NCBI RefSeq assembly: GCF_000142905.1
Contig: NW_013657628.1
Location: 179,614 to 243,613 of the forward strand
Length of the DNA: 64,000 nucleotides
Direction: 5' to 3'
From: Thecamonas trahens ATCC 50062
Taxonomy: Eukaryota > Apusozoa > Apusomonadida > Apusomonadidae
Of this stretch, positions 49,253-60,003 are shown one piece after another (positions within the stretch are counted from its first letter, which is position 1; each line of letters begins with the position of its first letter). The notes below the pieces were generated by a model, which saw nothing but the letters and a program-made list of their open reading frames with translations, ran no database searches and was not told where the DNA came from. The translations under genes and the position numbers were made by a program.

Positions 49253-51124
49253 CTACCCGTGGTAGACCGAGGCCTTTGTGCGGCGGTGGTCGCCGAGCGA
49301 GACGTCACGCTGCAGCTCGCGGGCGAGGCGGCGCTCGTAGGCCTCGCGCTCCTCGCGCATGGACTCGTATTCGCGGCGCTCGCGCTCCTCGGCGCGGTCG
49401 CGTGCGGTGGCGCGCTGCTCGGCCTGGATGAGAAGAGCGCGCTTGTACTCGCGCTCCTTGGCGAGCTTGTTTGCGGCCTCTTGTGACTCTGCGACCTTTG
49501 CCATCTCCATCTCGCGCTCCAGGCGCTCGCAGGCGAGGACCTGCTCGCGGCGCTCCTCGGCCTTGCGGGCGAGCTTGATGGCAATCTGCTGGCGGCGGGC
49601 CTCGAAGACCTCGGCCATGAGCGCCTCGCGGGCACGGGCCTCTGCATCCCACTGGGCCTGACGCTTGGCCCACTCGACTTCGAGCTGCTCGGCGCGCATG
49701 CGGTCGAGCTTTGCATCGTTGGCGGCCTCACGCTCCATCTGGCGGAGCAGGTGGGAGCGATACTCGAGGGCCTCGGCCTTGAGAGCGAGGCGGGTGGCAG
49801 CCTCGCGCTCCTCGACGCCCTTTTCGGCCTCGACGAGGTCGTTGATGATCTTGATGTCGTTCTCGCGCTCGCGGCGGGCCTCCTCCTGGCGACGGGCAAG
49901 CGAGAGCTGGTTGTAGTAGTCGAGCTCGGCGCGGCGGTCTGCGGTCTGCTGAGCGTGCAGGAGCTTGCGGCGGTCTGCGGCCATGGCGTCGAGCTCCCAC
50001 TGTTGCTGGAGGAGGGCAGCCTCTTCAGTCTTGATGGCCTCGGCGGCGGCCTTGCGTGCCGCGTGCTCGGCCATCTGGTCCTCGAGAGTGCCCATCATCT
50101 CGCGGGTGAGCATAGCGGCGCGCTGGCGGTCCTGGACCTCGCGCTCGATCTTAAGCTGGCGGTTGGCCTCCCACTGGGCAGCATACTCGGCCTCCTCCTG
50201 GAACCGGGCCTCACGCTGGCGGGCCTTGATTTCGAGCTGCTGCTCGCGCTCAGCGTTGACCATCTGCTGCATCTTTTGCGACTTGAGGTGGCGGATCTCG
50301 TCACACTCGGCCCGCCAGCGGCGGTCCATCTGCTCTTGCGCAAACTTGGCCCGCTCATCCTCACGCTCCTCACGCAGCTGTTGCGCGCGGGCGCGCATGC
50401 GCTCGATCCGCTGCTCGGGCGTCTCGTACGTCAGCGCGATCTCCTCGCGGAGAACCTGCTCTTCCTGTGCGTACATCTGCCTCAGCTTGGCCTTGCGGGT
50501 CGCCAGCGCCTCATCGTCGGCCTCCTTCAACGAATCGTACGTTCGCCGCACGTTGTTGGTCCGGATCCGCTTGTTTGTCCGCTGCTCAAACTCCGCCTTG
50601 AGCTGTGCCTCGTTGAGGTAGTTGACCTGTGTGGGGGGAGGGATGAGAGTGAGTTGGGCGGAAAGGGGGGGGGGGGGAGGGGTAATGGCTATGGGCAGAC
50701 TCAGCAGACCAGCAGCCATGGCCCATGCGGGGGGGGGGTGGGGGGCAGCAGACCAGCAGCCATGGCCAATGTCCCCCTCCTCACGCCGCTCCCGCCTTCC
50801 CGTCCAACACCCGCTCTCCCGACTCGGAGCTGGACATGGGTGCAGGGAGGGGGGGGGGGAGGGGGGGGCATAGTAGCGTGGAGGTGATGGTGCGTGTAGC
50901 AGCAATGGGGAGGGCAGCATGCAGTCGGTGTGTGGGGCGCCTGCCCCTTGCCCTTGGCCGACCCCAGGTCCTCCTCCTTCTCCCGCCAAAGGCCACAAAC
51001 GGCTCACTCACTCGGGCTGCGCGCGCACATTGTGTCTGGCTGGACGTACCTTTTCCTGGTGGGCACGGATGGCATCCTCACGCCTACGCCGCTGCTCAAT
51101 GAGCCGGGACGGGACGTAAGCCAT
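49253..51124 (-). CDS. CFAP53: Cilia- and flagella-associated protein 53 (CCDC11)
   Basis: Exon 1 is 51050-51124 (25 residues, MAYVPSRLIEQRRRRED...) and exon 2 is 49253-50626, with a 423-nt phase-0 intron (GTACGT...CACAG); 482 residues. Almost the whole protein is one charged alpha-helix of the trichoplein/TPH type. CFAP53-specific features are ETPEQRIERMRARAQQLREE, then AQEQMDRRWRAECDEIRHLKS, and the C-terminal block EYESMREEREAYERRLAREL. CFAP53 is a microtubule inner protein of axonemal doublets and is needed for ciliary motility and left-right patterning in animals. The gene supports a flagellate with motile cilia. Confidence 0.93.
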
Positions 51125-51650
51125 AGTACTCGCTCTGTGTTGGGCTTGTGTGTGTGTGTGTTTGTAGGGGGTGGGGTGGGGTGGGGGTGGGGGGGGGGGG
51201 GGGACGAGCTATGTGTTGAGGTCGCTCCGTCACGCAACGTGCGTTGGTTGGCCCGTCTGTTTCACTCGCAGTGACGGTTGCGACGGGTGAGCGAAATTGT
51301 GGCCTTTGGACGCACATCATCGGCCAAACCATACATGGGCAGACGCACGATCACTGTGGTGAGGGTGGACAACGGCTCCCATCATCTTCATCTTCCCAAC
51401 CACCACCACCGATGTGTACCCGACATCGTGACCGACCTCGTTCTCGGCAGCAACCTTCCTGGAACTCGTTCCGGATTGTCGCTTGAGACTTGGGGTTGAC
51501 CCCAGCAGGGGGATGGTCAAGGCGCTGAGGGCTGTGATGATGGGAACGTTTTTGATGGGGATGTGCTGCCGCAAGACTGACGCCCGTGACCGGTCTTCTC
51601 GAGGCCCTCTTCCTACCGAGGTCCAAGGCCGGACCAGAAACCAGATCAGT
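51125..51650. other. Intergenic region upstream of CFAP53
   Basis: 526 bp with a GT-rich stretch near 51145-51160 and G runs near 51170-51203. No gene supported. Confidence 0.55.
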
Positions 51651-53273
51651 TCAGATCAGCACGCCCCATGGATGCCTCTCGCTTCCATCCAGGACGTATT
51701 TCGGCTCTTGCAATGTTGACAGGACAGTGCACTGGATGCTCAGATCGCGGGAGAGGATCGTGCATGCTGCGGCGCTCATGGCGAAGAGGCTGCATCCAAG
51801 CGGGAAGAAGAGGACGCTGGCCGAGATCGAGGTGGGATTCTCGGCCTTGGCGGCAGCAAGCGCGGTAAAGACGAGCAGTGGAGCTGGGCCGCACGTTGCC
51901 CACACTGCCCAGAATCCTCCCGGCTTTCTCCTCCTGTACGCGCAGTACCCGCCGGCTTCAATCGCCAGCATGCCGAGCATTGGAGCTGTAAAGAAGCCGA
52001 GCAGCGGCGCGAGTGCTATCCACCACGTCCACGCCACCACCTCGCCAAGTCGTAGTGCCAGAAAGACGACGCCGAGCGGGAGCAACACGGCTTGGATCGC
52101 GGTCGAGGCCACCATGCTTGCACCAACCCACCGATCCCGTCGCCCGTGCCAGTTCCGGACGCGCCACACACCGTCGCCTCGCCAGAGAGCTACAAGGGTG
52201 ATGAGGGCCGCAAGCGTCATCAGGTACAGTGGGATGAGAACTACCGGCCAGCTCCAGGTCACGATACCGTCGGCGCGGAGTCCGACCGCCGCGATCCAGC
52301 TGGCTACCACGACGCAGACTGCTGTCACCATCGCCTCGGCCACCAACCAGCTCACACCCATCCTCACGTGCTTCGACTTCCGCGCAATGTACCACTGCTG
52401 AATGGGAGGAATGCACGGTGGGATGAGGCTCACTGTTGCCAGCGGGAGCAGCACCACCCACCATCCTAGCCTGATCATGCCACCCATCTTGCCCATTGCC
52501 AGCACAACCGTCAGCCAGATCAACGCAAGAGTTACGCCAACAACAACGCACTTTGCCAGAGTCCTACGTCGCTTGATCTCCTCGTGCTGGCGCCTCTTGA
52601 TCAGTACCGCACTCTGCGAGGCAAACCCCTGGGCCGCCTGGCGCCGCTTCGTCGCCAGCAGATCAATCCGGTTCTGCGCGCGTTGCTGCTTGCGGGCGCG
52701 CATAAAGCGGGCGGCGTAGCAGTGTCCTTTCTCGTGCTGCATCGGCTCTATGCATATCTGCGCCATGATCGAGGTCCGCGGCGGTGCCGGAGCCATGCCT
52801 ACAGCCACGATCGCCGCTTGCATGCCATCCCAGCTGAGGAATGGCTGCCACAGCCACGGCTCCCGCGACCACTTCCGCCAGCGCACGCTCACTGCGCTGC
52901 AGCGCACAAGGGAGATGAGATCAAGGTGCGCGAAGATCTCGACCATCAGCTCGGCGGGAAGTTGTGCAATGGTGACGTTGCCGGTCGCGACGTCGGCTTC
53001 CGCATCGCACTCATCGTCGCTGTCGACAAAGAACTCGTCCGCACTCTCGCCCCGGCCTCTGCTTGGCAGCCCCCCCTCCAGCATGCCGGCGATGGCATTG
53101 ATGCGAGACGGGACTCGGATCTCGAGGTAGAGGGCATGTCGACGGACAGGACACGCCGGGTACTCTCCCCGGACTAGCAGCCCCTCGTCCGAGTCCAAAT
53201 CTGAAGAGTAGCTGTCAGGCAGCTCACCGAGCTGTGGCGCGCGCAGCGTGGGCTCATCGCAGACGCGCAACAT
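51651..53273 (-). CDS. F-box multispan membrane protein (TMEM185-like), paralogue 1
   Basis: 540 residues if started at the ATG at 53273; an in-frame ATG at 53429 would add 52 Arg-rich residues. After an acidic N-terminal region comes an F-box at about 97-145 (IAQLPAELMVEIFAHLDLISLVRCSAVSVRW). A basic helical linker (KRRQHEEIKRRRT) precedes about nine to ten transmembrane spans. The spans carry tandem repeats of the form x-G-x-I-x-W-x-W-x3-L-x-P-L (IRLGWWVVLLPL; GIVTWSWPVVLIPLY; VVAWTWWIALAPLL), the pattern of the TMEM185/Fragile-X-F family. An F-box recruits Skp1/Cullin-1, so this would be a membrane-embedded ubiquitin ligase adaptor; that is inference. It is followed head-to-tail by a paralogue. 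Confidence 0.78.
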   Translation of the reverse strand: MLRVCDEPTLRAPQLGELPDSYSSDLDSDEGLLVRGEYPACPVRRHALYLEIRVPSRINAIAGMLEGGLPSRGRGESADEFFVDSDDECDAEADVATGNVTIAQLPAELMVEIFAHLDLISLVRCSAVSVRWRKWSREPWLWQPFLSWDGMQAAIVAVGMAPAPPRTSIMAQICIEPMQHEKGHCYAARFMRARKQQRAQNRIDLLATKRRQAAQGFASQSAVLIKRRQHEEIKRRRTLAKCVVVGVTLALIWLTVVLAMGKMGGMIRLGWWVVLLPLATVSLIPPCIPPIQQWYIARKSKHVRMGVSWLVAEAMVTAVCVVVASWIAAVGLRADGIVTWSWPVVLIPLYLMTLAALITLVALWRGDGVWRVRNWHGRRDRWVGASMVASTAIQAVLLPLGVVFLALRLGEVVAWTWWIALAPLLGFFTAPMLGMLAIEAGGYCAYRRRKPGGFWAVWATCGPAPLLVFTALAAAKAENPTSISASVLFFPLGCSLFAMSAAACTILSRDLSIQCTVLSTLQEPKYVLDGSERHPWGVLI

Positions 53274-53478
53274 ACAGGCAGGCCGAGACTGGCTCCGTGA
53301 GCAGACGTTGCGGCCCACGGGCTGATGCAAGCGAGTGTTGGTCCAGTGATTGCCAAGTGCGCGCCGTTTTGGGGTTGGGCGGCAGCGTGGAAGCCGTCGT
53401 CCATTTCTGCTCAAGGCCCGCGCGAACATGTGATCTCGGGTAGACCGGGAGTGTGAGTGTACTGTGCAAGAGTGAGGG

Positions 53479-55200
53479 CTACAGGACAACCACGGGGTTG
53501 GCTACCTTGGCCAGCCGCTGTCGATTACTTGAGAGACGAGTGGGCGGAACGAAGGTAGCGCAGAGGCCGAAGACCATGGTAGGGTAGAGCGGGACAAAGA
53601 GGACAAAGGCCGAGAAGGCGCCGGGCTTGGCTGCAAGAGCGGCGACGAGGGTAACAAAGACAAAGAGCGGGAGGGCAAAGGCCAGGCAGGTGGCAAAGTA
53701 CGTACCCATCTGGGAGCTGCCATCAAAGTAAAGGTCGATCTCGTAGCCGATGAGACCGATGACAGGGACAGCCATCGCGATCAGGAGCGGAGCAAAGACC
53801 AGCCACCAGTTCCACGCCACAGTGCCGTGGAGTTTGAGGCCAAGGAAAACAATAAAGGTAGGCAGAGCGAGGGCCATGGTGGTCGCCGCCATTAGGGTTT
53901 GGATGCCTGTCACGCGATGCCAGCCCGAGTCGTGCAAGGTTCGATCCCAGCCGACGTCGACACACCAGGCGCAGTTGAGAGCGAGAAAGCCCATGACGAG
54001 GAGATAAATGGGAAGCAGGAGAGCAGACCAGGGCCAGGTGATGTCACCTTCGACGCGTGCTCCGATGGCCACAACCCAGCCGGCGACTGCCAAGGCCAAG
54101 CAACCCGCCAGGCTCTCGCTCACCACCCACCAGCGGACGCGCCTCGGCTTGTGGTTCACGCCGATGTAGAACCGGTCGATGGTGCGGGCGAATGGGAGGA
54201 GGAGGACCACAAGCTCGAGCGGAGCCAGGACGAGCGCCCAGTGCAGCGAGATAAAGCCATCGATCTTGGCTGCCATGAGCATGACTAGAGTCCAGAGCAG
54301 CGCCATTAGCAGCGGGAGCGCCAAAGACATCACCACCGTCTCGCGGTAGCGCTCGCGGAGCGACTGGACGGTATGAACGTTGGGCTGGGAGCTGCGGCAG
54401 ACCTTCTGACGACACTCCCGCTGTTTCCGTAGGCGATGCGCTTCGGCAACCATCCGGCGCTGGCTGAGCAGATGCAAGACGAACTCGCGTGGCGACTTAC
54501 CGGCAGTCAAGGAGAGGTTCGGGTGGGAGGTTGCCACGCTGTTCGGAATGCGCTCCATCCTGCTCACATTCAGTTCAAACTGGAGTTCGCTAAGCTTCGT
54601 GATGTGCTTCCAGAGCGACGGATCGCTCGCCCAGTAACGCCAAGTCCGACACACTCTTGTCGCGCTCAGCAGGCCGCCGAGATCCAGGTACGAGAAGATG
54701 AGCAGCAGCAGCTCAGCGGGCAAGTCTTGGACGGTGGCAATTGCGGGCGAGGCAGCACTCTCTGTCCTGAGCAATCCAAGCTCAACATCGCCGCAGCCGA
54801 CACCCGAAGAGGTCGACGCAGCGCTGGCGGAACGCGCCAACCCATGACTGCCGTCTCGGCCGTCGTCGTCATCGTCATCATCATCATCAGGATCAAACCC
54901 GATGACCTCGGCGGTCTGGTACCAGGGCGGGCGGTCAGATGTGTCTCGCGCAGTGGAAGGCATGAGACACGCAAGCGCTTTCCGCGGCACAACAAGATTC
55001 AGATGATGCGGAGGCGGCGGAGCAAGCACAGCTGGGAGATGGGCCAAGACCAGGTCCTTCTCATCGGTATCGAGCGAGCATGAGCTCTCGGTCACCGACG
55101 CCGACGCCGAGCTCGCTACAGGCAGCGAGCGGGGCAACGAGGCGAACGACGGCGAGGCTGACGACGAGGCTGACGACGAGCCCGCGCTCAAGTTCCTCAT
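53479..55200 (-). CDS. F-box multispan membrane protein (TMEM185-like), paralogue 2
   Basis: 573 residues. Ser/Ala-rich start, an Asp-rich run encoded near 54855-54890, then an F-box at about 157-200 (VQDLPAELLLLIFSYLDLGGLLSATRVCRTWRYW) and a basic linker. About ten hydrophobic spans follow with the same repeated motif: IDGFISLHWALVLAPLE, VEGDITWPWSALLLPIY and LHGTVAWNWWLVFAPLL. Order and spacing match the neighbouring gene on the same strand, so the pair arose by tandem duplication, but the sequences have diverged widely outside the motifs, implying an old duplication. The last 30 residues (PPTRLSSNRQRL) are cytosolic. Membrane and substrates are unknown. Confidence 0.8.
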   Translation of the reverse strand: MRNLSAGSSSASSSASPSFASLPRSLPVASSASASVTESSCSLDTDEKDLVLAHLPAVLAPPPPHHLNLVVPRKALACLMPSTARDTSDRPPWYQTAEVIGFDPDDDDDDDDDGRDGSHGLARSASAASTSSGVGCGDVELGLLRTESAASPAIATVQDLPAELLLLIFSYLDLGGLLSATRVCRTWRYWASDPSLWKHITKLSELQFELNVSRMERIPNSVATSHPNLSLTAGKSPREFVLHLLSQRRMVAEAHRLRKQRECRQKVCRSSQPNVHTVQSLRERYRETVVMSLALPLLMALLWTLVMLMAAKIDGFISLHWALVLAPLELVVLLLPFARTIDRFYIGVNHKPRRVRWWVVSESLAGCLALAVAGWVVAIGARVEGDITWPWSALLLPIYLLVMGFLALNCAWCVDVGWDRTLHDSGWHRVTGIQTLMAATTMALALPTFIVFLGLKLHGTVAWNWWLVFAPLLIAMAVPVIGLIGYEIDLYFDGSSQMGTYFATCLAFALPLFVFVTLVAALAAKPGAFSAFVLFVPLYPTMVFGLCATFVPPTRLSSNRQRLAKVANPVVVL

Positions 55201-56064
55201 CGAGTGCGGTCGGCGTGCCGTGCGTGAGGGTGTGGCGGCGAGTGCTCACTGCCCCCGATTCGGCGCGACAGGCGGCTTTACGCTTGGTTTCGTTGCCGAC
55301 CAGCTGCGCCCAAACGGGGGAATGGCCTGTAGCGGCTGCGAACGAAAAGAAGGAAATACGCATCGATCTCAGGACTCGTGCTGGAGAGTCATCGCATGTG
55401 GTTCGGACGCCGACCGACAACTGTCATGCGCGTTGTCGCCAACGTCGGTGCTGTCGTGATGCCTGCTATTTGCTGACGTGTGCAAAGGGGGGGGAGCTCG
55501 GCCTCGGCCTCGGCTCGCCGGGCCTCGACGGCTGGCGGTAAGTGTGGCTGGTGTGCCATGACCTGCCCTCACCGAGATATCTCCATGCCCAGATCACACA
55601 CTGATCGATGGCGACGGTCATGGTGTTGGCCATGGCGTTGACCAGGGCGGTGGCCAGGGTGGTGGCCATGGCGGCGGCCATGACGGCGGCCATGGCGTTG
55701 GCCAGGGCGGCGATGGTTGGTGCTCGTCAGCCGAAACCCAATCGGCATCACCACGACCCGCCCCGCTCGCCTACACCCTCTATCCTCCGCATGCTGCACA
55801 CCGCGATCACACCAATGAGCACATAATCCCATCTAACCACAATGTTTCCCCTTGCCCTTCCCCTTCCCTCCTCCATCCCCACCCGACAGAGGTTGGACAA
55901 GCTCCAACGCGACACGTTGGCGCAACACTGGTGCTCGTCAGCCGTCATCTGCCGAACAGCGGGCGACCAACCGAGAACGACAGCCAGAGACACCCGCCCC
56001 CCCTCCCCCCCCCCACGACCTTCCCGGCAGTGTCTCTTCGAGCACACCCCTCTGTTCAAACACA
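55201..56064. other. Intergenic region and SDHA 5' leader, with degenerate repeats
   Basis: Contains a degenerate 9-12-bp repeat built on GGCCATGGCG/GGCCAGGGCG at about 55618-55716, and a pyrimidine-rich stretch from 55845. The 3' end presumably includes the non-coding first exon of SDHA, which ends at 56065. Confidence 0.6.
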
Positions 56065-58141
56065 AGTACGCACCCTTGCACCCCCCCGTCACCCGGCCGT
56101 CTCCCTCTCTCTCTCTCTTCCCCACTCACCCCTCAAACCCCCTCACTTTGTGCCCCATGGCTATACCCATGCCTCGGGACGGGACGGAATGATACCAGTG
56201 CTGCGCGTTGGATCGATTTTTGTGGGCGGAGCAGCGCGTCAGACGAGCGCCGTTGCTGGGCGCGGAGCGGCGGCTGCTGCTGCTGCGGCTTCTACTGCCG
56301 GAGGGCTTGCTGCCTCGAGTGGAGTGCGGAGTGTGCATGTTCCGGCCAAGGAGTATGAAATTGTGGACCACAAGGTGGACGCTGTGGTGGTGGGTGCCGG
56401 TGGCGCGGGTCTCCGGGCTGCGGTGGGTCTCCAGGAGGCCGGCCTCAACACCCTCTGCGTCACGGCTCTCTTCCCGACGCGGAGCCACACGGTGGCTGCG
56501 CAGGGCGGAATCAACGCCCCGCTGGGGTCGATGCACGACGACGACCCGCGGTACCTGTTCTACGACACTGTCAAGGGCTCGGACTGGCTCGGCGACCAGG
56601 ACGCCATCTCGTACATGGCCAACACGGCTGTGGACGCGGTCATTGAGCTCGAGAACTACGGCGTGCCATTCTCGCGGACTGCCGAGGGCAAGATCTACCA
56701 GCGGCCGTTTGGCGGGCAGTCGCTGGAGTTTGGCAAGGGCGGACAGGCGCACCGGACGGCGTGTGCGGCTGACCGGACTGGGCATGCCATGCTCCACACC
56801 CTGTACGGTGCGGCGGTCAAGGCCGGCGTCGACTTTCACGTCGAGTCGTTTGCGCTGGACCTCATTATGGACGATGCCGGCGAGCGGTGCCTTGGCCTGA
56901 TGACGATGGACATGGAGACCGGGGTCCTGCACCGGATTTCGGCTGCGGCGACGGTCATTGCGACGGGCGGGTACGGGCGTGCGTACGCGTCTTGCACCTC
57001 GGCGCACACCTGCACCGGCGACGGTGGCGCCATGGTCTCGCGGGCCGGCCTCCCGCTCTCTGACGTCGAGTTTGTGCAGTTCCACCCGTCGGGCATTGCC
57101 GGCGCCGGGTGCCTCATCACGGAGGGTGCGCGCGGCGAGGGCGGCTACCTGCTCAACGCCGACGGCGAGCGGTTCATGGAGCGGTACGCGCCGACGGCCA
57201 AGGAGCTTGCGTCGCGCGACGTTGTCTCGCGGGCGATTACGGTCGAGATTCTCGAGGGCCGCGGCTGCGGCCCGAACAAGGACTACGTCCACCTGCAGCT
57301 CTCGCACCTCCCGCCCGAGGTGCTCGCGGAGCGGCTGCCGGGCATTTCCGAGACGGCGGCCATCTTTGCCGGCGTTGACGTCAACCACGAGTCGATTCCG
57401 ATTGTGCCGACCGTCCACTACAACATGGGCGGCATTCCGACGAACCACCGCGGCGAGGTGCTGACCAAGCGCGGCAACGACGACTCGGCGGTTGTGGGCG
57501 GCCTGTTTGCGGCCGGCGAGGCCGCGTGCGCCTCGGTTCACGGCGCCAACCGCCTCGGCGCTAACTCGCTCCTCGACCTCGTGGTCTTTGGCCGCTCGTG
57601 CGCACACCGCATCGCCGAGATTGTCAAGCCTGGCCAGGGCGGCCCGGCGTTCGAGTCGGACAAGGGCGACAAGGCCATCGACTCGCTTCACGAGCTGCGC
57701 TACGCCAAGGGCGCAACGCCGACGTCGGCCATCCGTGCCCAGATGCAGAACACCATGCAGAACCGCGCGGCCGTGTACCGGACGCAGGACTCGCTCGCCG
57801 CTGGCGTCGGCGAGATGGCCGAGGCCTGGAACGCCTACAAGGACATCGGCATCACTGACCGCTCGCTTGTCTGGAACTCGGACCTCATCGAAGCCCTTGA
57901 GCTCAAGAACCTGCTCACCTCGGCCGTCCAGACCATCAACGCCGCCGAGAACCGGAAGGAGTCGCGTGGTGCCCACGCCCGCGACGACTTCCCAGACCGC
58001 GACGACGAGAACTGGATGAAGCACACCCTCACCTGGATCGACGAGGATACCGGCAAGGTCTCCATCGACTACCGCGCCGTGTCGGACAAGCCGCTCTACT
58101 CGGAGTTTGAGCCTGTCCCGCCCTCCAAGCGCGTCTACTAA
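56065..58141 (+). CDS. SDHA: Succinate dehydrogenase flavoprotein subunit, mitochondrial
   Basis: Oxidises succinate to fumarate in complex II and the TCA cycle. Proposed structure: A at 56065, intron 56066-56198 (GTACGC...CCAG), then exon 56199-58141. The start codon is then A|TG and the protein begins [15 protein letters not shown], a good mitochondrial presequence (647 residues). If unspliced, the in-frame ATG at 56189 gives an almost identical N-terminus (MIPVLRVG, 650 residues). FAD fold [15 protein letters not shown] starts near 64; the covalent-FAD histidine is H97 in [11 protein letters not shown]; substrate motifs include [28 protein letters not shown] and [19 protein letters not shown]. 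The C-terminus ends with the usual Arg/His-rich and tyrosine residues. All catalytic regions appear intact. Confidence 0.97.
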
Positions 58142-58251
58142 ATCCCCACCGCCCTTCCGCCCCCTCAACCAATGACGCCCGTCTCCGCCACCCAGCCTAG
58201 CCAAGCACCGAGCACCTTGCCCTATCTGCACTCCACTCCCAGGCACCTACG

Positions 58252-59711
58252 ATGGACGACGAAGACCTCTACGATGTACGCCCCCCCCGTCTCCACCCTC
58301 TCCCCCCATCCCACCGCCCCTTCCCCATACCACCGCCTCTTCCCGGTCCCAGCGCCCCGCCCCTTCCCCGCTCCGCCGCCAGCGCCGCCACCTAGCCCGA
58401 GCCACTGCACCCTCCCCCTCCCCCTTCCCCTCCCCCTCCCCCTCCCCCCCTCTACCATGACTCTGCTCTGCTCGTCTCCTTCTCTCTCTCTACGACACAC
58501 ACACTCTCTTTCTGGTTGGCTGCTTCGACTGGCTGTCATGGCCATGCCCGTGGAGCGGTCAGGAGTGAGCCAGCATGTCGCGCTCGTTCTTGTCGGCGTT
58601 AGCCTGGCAGCCCACGGGCAAAGTGATGGCTGTGCTGATGGCTGGCTGTGCTGATGGCTGGCTGTGCTGATGGCTGGCTGTGCTGATGGCTGGCTGTGCT
58701 GATGGCTGGCTGTGCTGATGGCTGGCTGTGCTGATGGCTGGCTGTGCTGATGGCCGTCTCCTCATGGGCGTAGTGGTGGCCACGCTGATGGCTTGGCTGC
58801 TCATGGGCGTAGAAGCAAGTCCCACACTCACCTCCCCTATCTGAACGTGTGCAGGCCATTCTGCTGGGTGGGAGTGGTCCTCCTGACGGCGGAGATCCAG
58901 CCGCCGCTACATCGGCCGCAGCTCCGGCGACAGGAGACGCGGTCGCGACAGCTGCCGCGTCTACAGCAGCAGCTCCGGGATCGGACGCAAGTTCTGGCCC
59001 AGTCGAGAGCGGCGCTGCTGCTGTAGAGGAAGGCGTACCGGCGCCAGGCGCTGTGGTTGCTGTGCTGCCGGCTGATGGCGGCCTGCCGCCGCCGCCGCCG
59101 CAGCTCCAGGGCCGCACGCGGCTGTACGTCTCGAATGCACAGTGGTGGACGGCAACGGCTGACATCGAGACGGCGCTGAAGGCACTGGCGCCGCTGGCCG
59201 ACGAGATCACGTCGTATGAGCATCCAAACTCGGGAAAGTTTACCGGCATTGTCCACGCCGACTTTGTGTCCGATGCTGCGGCCTTTGCCGCCTTTGAGGC
59301 AGCCTCGGCCGCACCCATTGTCCTTGACGGCACCACGCTCACCGTGGCTTACGACTACCCGCACGCTGGGCCGAGCGGCATCCCGCCGCCGCACTTGCAT
59401 CCGCCGCCGCAATTGCTCCCGCCGCCGCAGCCGCTTCCACCGCCGCCGGACCACTTTCACCATGGCTACGCGCCGCCGCCGGCCGCGGCCCGGTCTCTGG
59501 CCCCGTCGTCGGTCCACGACCGGCTGGGCTCGGGTTCCGGCTCCCGCCCGCGCTCGCGATCCCGCTCGCGCGAACGTGACTACGCGCGCGACCGCCACGG
59601 CGACCGCGACCGCCGCGACCGTGACCGTGACCGCCGCGATCGTGACCGTGACCGTTTCTCTGACCGCGACCGCGATCGCGGCCGTGATCGTGGCCGCCAG
59701 CCTCCCGCCAA

Positions 59712-59753
<42 letters not shown>

Positions 59754-59811
59754 AAATCGCAGACGCCGCAACCGTCGCGGAGGCAGGCGGAGCAGAAACA
59801 ACAACAATTGA
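58252..59811 (+). CDS. CPSF6/7-like cleavage factor Im subunit (RRM + Pro-rich + RD-rich)
   Basis: Two exons: 58252-58275 (MDDEDLYD) and 58855-59811, with a 579-nt phase-0 intron (GTACGC...TGCAG); 326 residues. The DDEDLYD start resembles the acidic DLYDD motif at CPSF6 N-termini. The RRM lies at about 95-170, with the unusual CPSF6/7 RNP2 and its double tryptophan (RLYVSNAQWWTATADIE). A Pro-rich stretch (PPPHLHPPPQLLPPP) and a C-terminal Arg-Asp/Arg-Ser domain (RDRDRRDRDRDR) plus a Gly run follow, the CPSF6 order. CFIm binds UGUA upstream of poly(A) sites and selects the cleavage site. The first exon would be missed without splicing. Confidence 0.83.
58627..58754. repeat. 16-bp minisatellite in CPSF6-like intron
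   Basis: About eight head-to-tail copies of GGCTGTGCTGATGGCT, nearly perfect, within the only intron of the CPSF6-like gene. A related copy (CTCATGGGCGTAG) flanks it twice at about 58763 and 58800. Confidence 0.9.
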
Positions 59812-60003
59812 TCATTGATCTGCACTTACCTGGCCCCCCTTCCTCCCTCTCTCCCCCCCCCCCCCCCGCTGCGGGCTAAACACTGATTGTCCTCCTACTT
59901 CGCCAGCCATAGCCATCCGGCCCTGTGTCCGCAAAAATGATTGCTCCGACTGACATCCGCAGCCAATCGCCACTTGCCATTGCCACCCAACTCTCGCGCA
60001 AGC

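Noticed and set aside
56126-58246. Long minus-strand open frame (about 700 codons) across SDHA
   Set aside because: It is antisense to a clearly conserved enzyme; Arg/Val/His-rich composition is what reverse reading of GC-rich codons gives, and it shows no domain.
58615-58760. CRISPR-like array
   Set aside because: The 16-bp units are contiguous without unique spacers, and the genome is eukaryotic; it is a minisatellite.
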